In this document: in pieces, positions 61,777 to 64,000 of the stretch | How positions within the stretch are numbered: position 1 is the first letter of the stretch | Layout: the number at the start of each line of letters is the position of its first letter | Assembly (NCBI GenBank): GCA_029866205.1 | Contig: JARWZT010000017.1 | Coordinates: 117,600 to 181,599, forward strand | Direction: 5' to 3' | From: Rhodoferax sp. | GTDB lineage: Bacteria > Pseudomonadota > Gammaproteobacteria > Burkholderiales > Burkholderiaceae_C | Length of the DNA stretch: 64,000 nucleotides | Made by a program: the position numbers and the translations under genes | Notes under the pieces: generated by a model | Databases searched by the model: none | The model's input: the letters and a program-made list of their open reading frames with translations, nothing else | What the model was told of the DNA's origin: nothing

Positions 61777-62808
61777 ATGTCTGAACACCTTCCTAAAAAA
61801 CCCTTGCTGTCCGTGCCCGCCAAAACGTTCAAGCGCGCAACGCCACCGGTGGCCCCTGCCGCCCCCGCCCCAGTGCCCGCGCACTCGCCTGCGGCAGCAC
61901 GCGTGGCGACCCGCAGCCGAGCGCCCATTCCTGCAGGCCAGACCAACACCGCCGCCATCGGCGCCAACGGCACGTTGCGACTGAACAAGCGGATGGCCGA
62001 ATTGGGCTTGGCCTCCCGGCGAGAGGCAGATGACTGGATTGGCAAAGGCTGGGTCAAAGTGGATGGCCGCATCGCAGAAATGGGCATGCAAGTCGCACCT
62101 GATGTGAAGATTGAAATCGACAAACTCGCCAAGGGCCAGCAAGCCAATCTGGTCACCGTGCTGATTAACAAGCCACTGGGTCTGGTCAGCGGCCAGGCCG
62201 AAGACGGCCACGAGCCGGCCATTACGCTAGTACAGCCGCAAAACCGCTGGGCCGAAGACAACGCGCGCTTCTTTTTCCACGGCAGCCAGCTCAAGAGCCT
62301 GGTTCCCGCAGGGCGCCTGGACATCGATTCCACCGGCCTGCTCGTGCTCACCCAAGATGGCCGAGTCGCGCGCCAGCTTATTGGCGAAGACGCGGTGATG
62401 GAAAAGGAATACCTGGTACGCGTGGTCTACACCGGCGTGCTGAACACTGCGGCCGCCACGTCTGCGGCGGCCACCTACGGCGGAAAGATCCAGCAACTCA
62501 GCCGGATCGACGATGACGACCCGGTCAGCTCGGACGTGCAGTCGGTCTTTCCACCTGACAAATTGCAGTTGCTGCGCCACGGCCTGTCCTTGGACGGCCA
62601 GGCCCTCAAGCACGCCAAGGTGGAGTGGCAAAACCCGGAGCAGCTGCGCTTTGTGCTGCATGAGGGGAAAAAACGCCAGATTCGGCGCATGTGCGAGCAA
62701 GTCGGCCTCAAGGTGGTGGGGTTGAAGCGCGTGCGCATCGGCAATGTCATGCTGGGCAACCTGCCGGTGGGCCAATGGCGCTATCTGGCGCCCCATGAGC
62801 GTTTTTAG
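61777..62808 (+). CDS. rRNA pseudouridine synthase, RluF/RsuA family
   Basis: This 343-residue protein has a Pro/Ala-rich N-terminal extension (residues about 20-62), an S4 RNA-binding domain (LRLNKRMAELGLASRREADDWIGKGWVKVDG) and a synthase domain with catalytic Asp in AGRLDIDSTGLLVLTQDG and EGKKRQIRRMC. It isomerises a uridine in rRNA. Similarity in layout is to RluF, but the exact target cannot be read. It stands alone before htpG. Confidence 0.9.
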   Translation: MSEHLPKKPLLSVPAKTFKRATPPVAPAAPAPVPAHSPAAARVATRSRAPIPAGQTNTAAIGANGTLRLNKRMAELGLASRREADDWIGKGWVKVDGRIAEMGMQVAPDVKIEIDKLAKGQQANLVTVLINKPLGLVSGQAEDGHEPAITLVQPQNRWAEDNARFFFHGSQLKSLVPAGRLDIDSTGLLVLTQDGRVARQLIGEDAVMEKEYLVRVVYTGVLNTAAATSAAATYGGKIQQLSRIDDDDPVSSDVQSVFPPDKLQLLRHGLSLDGQALKHAKVEWQNPEQLRFVLHEGKKRQIRRMCEQVGLKVVGLKRVRIGNVMLGNLPVGQWRYLAPHERF

Positions 62809-62938
62809 GCGATACACACCGGCGCTTCAACGCAGGCCTGGCAGCGCTGGCCTTGAAAAATCCGCCTGAATCCCCACCTCCGGTCACGCCCCCCGCGGCG
62901 CGAAATGTTTGACTTTTCCTTTGTTACCCTGAACTGAT

Positions 62939-64000
62939 ATGACCAAACAAACCCTCAATTTCCAGGCCGAAGTCGCGCAGTTGCTGCACCTCGTGACCCA
63001 CTCGCTGTACTCCAACAAAGAGATTTTTTTACGCGAGCTGATTTCCAATGCCTCCGACGCCTGCGACAAACTGCGCTTTGAAGCGATCAACGCGCCCGAT
63101 CTTTTTGAAGGCGACGCTGAACTCAAAATTCGCGTCACCTTTGACAAAGAGGCCAAGACCCTCACCATTACCGACAACGGCATTGGCCTGAGCCAGCAAG
63201 AGGCGATCGACAACCTGGGCACGATTGCCAAGAGCGGCACCAAAGATTTCGTCTCCAAACTCAGCGGCGACCAAAAAGCCGACTCCCAACTGATCGGCCA
63301 ATTCGGCGTGGGCTTTTACTCTGGCTTTATCGTGGCCGACAAAATCACGGTGGAATCACGCCGCGCCGGTTTGCACGCTGCCGAGGGTGTGCGCTGGGTG
63401 AGCGACGGCGGCGCCAGTGGCGGCGGCGCGTTTGAGGTGGAAACCATCAACCGCGAGCACCGCGGCACCAGCGTCACCCTGCACCTGCGCGACGACGCGC
63501 AAGACTACGCCCAGGCGTGGAAGGTCAAAGGCATCATCAGCAAGTATTCCGACCACATCAGCCTGCCCATCCAGATGGAAAAGGAAGAGTGGAAAGACGG
63601 CGCGCTGATCGACCCCAACGACGAAAAAGGCGGACGCGAACCTGGCGCCATGGTCAAGACCGGCGAATGGGAAACCGTCAACAAAGCCAACGCCATCTGG
63701 GCGCGCGCCAAGAAGGACATCAGCCAAGAGCAGTACGACGACTTCTACAAGCAGATCAGCCACGACTTTGAAGCGCCGCTGGCCCACACCCACAACCGGG
63801 TGGAAGGCAGCACCGAATACACCCAGCTGCTGTACATCCCCGGCAAAGCGCCCATGGACCTGTACAACCGCGACCACAAGGCCGGCCTGAAGCTGTATGT
63901 GAAGCGCGTGTTCATCATGGACGACGCCGAGGCCCTGCTGCCGAGCTACCTGCGTTTTGTGAAGGGCGTGGTGGATTCCGCCGACCTGCCCCTGAACGTG
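62939..64000 (+). CDS. htpG: Hsp90-family chaperone HtpG (C-terminus beyond right edge)
   Basis: The first 354 codons of HtpG are present. The GHKL ATPase domain motifs are intact: [31 protein letters not shown] and [11 protein letters not shown]. The middle domain begins near residue 230 with [22 protein letters not shown]. HtpG folds and remodels client proteins with ATP. The reading frame is open at the window edge, so truncation is only due to the window. Confidence 0.96.
   Translation, partial: MTKQTLNFQAEVAQLLHLVTHSLYSNKEIFLRELISNASDACDKLRFEAINAPDLFEGDAELKIRVTFDKEAKTLTITDNGIGLSQQEAIDNLGTIAKSGTKDFVSKLSGDQKADSQLIGQFGVGFYSGFIVADKITVESRRAGLHAAEGVRWVSDGGASGGGAFEVETINREHRGTSVTLHLRDDAQDYAQAWKVKGIISKYSDHISLPIQMEKEEWKDGALIDPNDEKGGREPGAMVKTGEWETVNKANAIWARAKKDISQEQYDDFYKQISHDFEAPLAHTHNRVEGSTEYTQLLYIPGKAPMDLYNRDHKAGLKLYVKRVFIMDDAEALLPSYLRFVKGVVDSADLPLNV

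Noticed and set aside
1..64000. Insertion sequences, prophage, integrases or CRISPR arrays
   Set aside because: No transposase, integrase or phage protein and no regularly spaced repeats were seen on either strand.

Overview
The window looks like chromosomal DNA of a betaproteobacterium, most likely a member of the Comamonadaceae (Rhodoferax/Polaromonas-like). This rests on the high GC content by eye, the gene neighbourhoods (yicC-gmk-rpoZ beside a kinase/phosphatase pair and rph-rdgB-hemW; DUF1840; a polyhydroxyalkanoate-system protein; an orphan Bug-type binding protein) and the abundance of acyl-CoA genes. It is an inference without a database search. No insertion sequence, prophage or CRISPR array was seen.

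1-12.6 kb: choline/glycine betaine and one-carbon region. On the minus strand one compact unit encodes, in transcription order, a corrinoid protein, a DUF1638 protein, a small 'virulence factor' family protein, a cysteine-rich MetV-like protein, a MetF-like methylenetetrahydrofolate reductase, a methyltetrahydrofolate:corrinoid methyltransferase, a 2Fe-2S/ASKHA corrinoid re-activator, a ChoX-like choline-binding protein and, after a terminator, betaine aldehyde dehydrogenase (cut by the left edge). purU (formyl-THF to formate) diverges from it. Next to it lies a choline/betaine ABC transporter whose genes are translationally coupled to a GbdR-like regulator. Together they outline choline import, oxidation to betaine, corrinoid-mediated methyl transfer to THF, and oxidation of the methyl group to formate. 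The methylamine/betaine:corrinoid methyltransferase (MttB/MtgB family) is not in the window. This is the most interesting part of the window.

12.8-20.2 kb: an exported protein of unknown function, tRNA-Arg(ACG), a BKACE (DUF849) enzyme with a biotin-dependent acyl-CoA carboxylase pair, an SCP2 protein, a DMT exporter and a CAT-anticodon tRNA.

20.3-28.2 kb: a small exported Trp/Pro-rich protein, a sterol-desaturase-family protein, then housekeeping genes hemW, rdgB, rph, a PP2C phosphatase and Ser/Thr kinase pair, yicC, gmk and rpoZ.

28.2-37.5 kb: an acyl-CoA catabolism cluster on the minus strand with two TetR regulators. Each has a clear palindromic operator candidate upstream. The cluster holds three acyl-CoA dehydrogenases, an SDR of the dienoyl/enoyl-CoA reductase type, a crotonase and two thioesterases.

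37.6-50.4 kb: argB followed by a surface polysaccharide locus (CapD-like dehydratase, H-NS-like protein, priming sugar transferase, epimerase, two glycosyltransferases, methyltransferase, Wzx flippase, and GDP-L-fucose synthesis fcl-gmd-manC). The middle (about 42.6-46.8 kb) is visibly AT-rich and was probably acquired by transfer.

50.4-64 kb: PHA-system protein, DUF1840 protein, orphan Bug protein, a complete Liv-type ABC transporter interleaved with two CoA ligases under a divergent Crp/Fnr-type regulator with a palindromic site between them, a large-family pseudouridine synthase and the start of htpG (cut by the right edge).
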